The notes below the pieces were generated by a model. The model was not told the DNA's origin. It was given only the letters and a program-made list of their open reading frames with translations, and made no database searches. 5,907 nucleotides of DNA from Accumulibacter sp. Lineage in GTDB: Bacteria > Pseudomonadota > Gammaproteobacteria > Burkholderiales > Rhodocyclaceae. Numbering within the stretch: the first letter of the stretch is position 1; every line of letters starts with the position of its first letter. The stretch is from the NCBI GenBank assembly GCA_031276375.1, contig JAISNE010000029.1:1-5907 (forward strand), in the 5' to 3' direction. Positions 5,806-5,907 of this stretch are shown piece after piece. The translations under genes were made by a program, and so were the position numbers.

Positions 5806-5907
5806 TCAAGTTTTAGGATATAGTGATTTCAGCTTACCTCTCGCGTCGGTGGTGGTAAATTGCCAATCCACTGTCTTTTGGTCAGAGTTACGTGATTTTT
5901 CCCAAGC
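5806..5907 (-). CDS. IS630-family transposase, C-terminal fragment (5' part beyond window)
   Basis: I read 33 codons from the right edge to a TGA at 5806-5808. The peptide begins AWEKSRN, and its stretch WQFTTTDARGKLKSLYP is the characteristic C-terminus of IS630-type DDE transposases (WEK.RN, then W.FTT.DAR.KLK.LYP), placed a few residues before the natural stop, as in intact members. The catalytic DDE residues lie upstream, outside the window, so intactness of the transposase cannot be judged. The open end was too short to be found by length. The base composition is more AT-rich than the kor operon, consistent with acquired DNA. Confidence 0.82.
   Translation of the reverse strand, partial: AWEKSRNSDQKTVDWQFTTTDARGKLKSLYPKT

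Larger units (their letters stand above)
5774..5907 (-). mobile_element. End of an IS630-family insertion sequence, entering from the right edge
   Basis: The segment contains the transposase 3' end and about 30 bases beyond it. IS630 elements insert at TA dinucleotides, and a TA at 5772-5773 lies exactly where the antitoxin coding similarity stops (codons for I-V-T-S-K continue up to it). I therefore place the element boundary at about 5774; TA at 5790-5791 or 5793-5794 are alternatives. The other end of the element is outside the window, so the terminal inverted repeat cannot be confirmed by pairing. Confidence 0.6.

Noticed and set aside
1..5907. CRISPR array, tRNA, rRNA or riboswitch
   Set aside because: No regularly spaced repeats, no tRNA-like cloverleaf with TTCRA arm, and no rRNA-like stretch were seen on either strand by eye; almost all of the window is accounted for by coding genes.

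Overview
The window reads as the chromosome of a G+C-rich bacterium. Gene content and the close match to a described enzyme suggest a betaproteobacterium of the Azoarcus/Thauera/Rhodocyclales kind; this is inferred from protein family resemblance, not from a marker gene. The right-hand 400 bases or so are visibly richer in A+T and hold mobile or accessory material.

Positions 1-4396 (minus strand) carry a tightly packed three-gene operon, transcribed right to left. The first gene encodes a GltD/DPYD-like FAD and NAD(P)H-binding iron-sulfur flavoprotein. The second encodes a fused gamma-alpha subunit, and the third a TPP-binding beta subunit, of a 2-oxoacid:ferredoxin oxidoreductase of the KorAB type. 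The last gene runs off the left edge. Both junctions are 4-base ATGA overlaps, so the three products are probably made together in equal amounts. This set matches the three-subunit 2-oxoglutarate:NADP+ oxidoreductase described from Azoarcus evansii, which oxidises 2-oxoglutarate to succinyl-CoA and passes electrons to NADP+ or ferredoxin.

Positions 4397-4633 are a divergent intergenic region with weak promoter candidates for both directions and an imperfect 14-bp tandem repeat in the leader of the oxidoreductase operon.

Positions 4634-5353 (plus strand) encode a CbbY-type HAD sugar-phosphate phosphatase with all catalytic motifs intact.

Positions 5354-5907 (minus strand) are a decayed accessory segment. 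It contains a short AbrB/MazE-type antitoxin-like gene, followed with an ATGA overlap by a 27-codon stub resembling the first residues of a PIN-type toxin. Upstream of the antitoxin lies the 3' end of an IS630-family transposase entering from the right edge. The antitoxin reading frame begins with a GTG directly after an in-frame stop, in what looks like IS-derived sequence. The simplest reading is that the IS inserted into the 5' end of the antitoxin gene of a toxin-antitoxin pair whose toxin is also truncated.

I see no wholly new system. The points most worth a second look are the NADP-linked flavoprotein fused into the kor operon and the IS-interrupted, toxin-less antitoxin locus.
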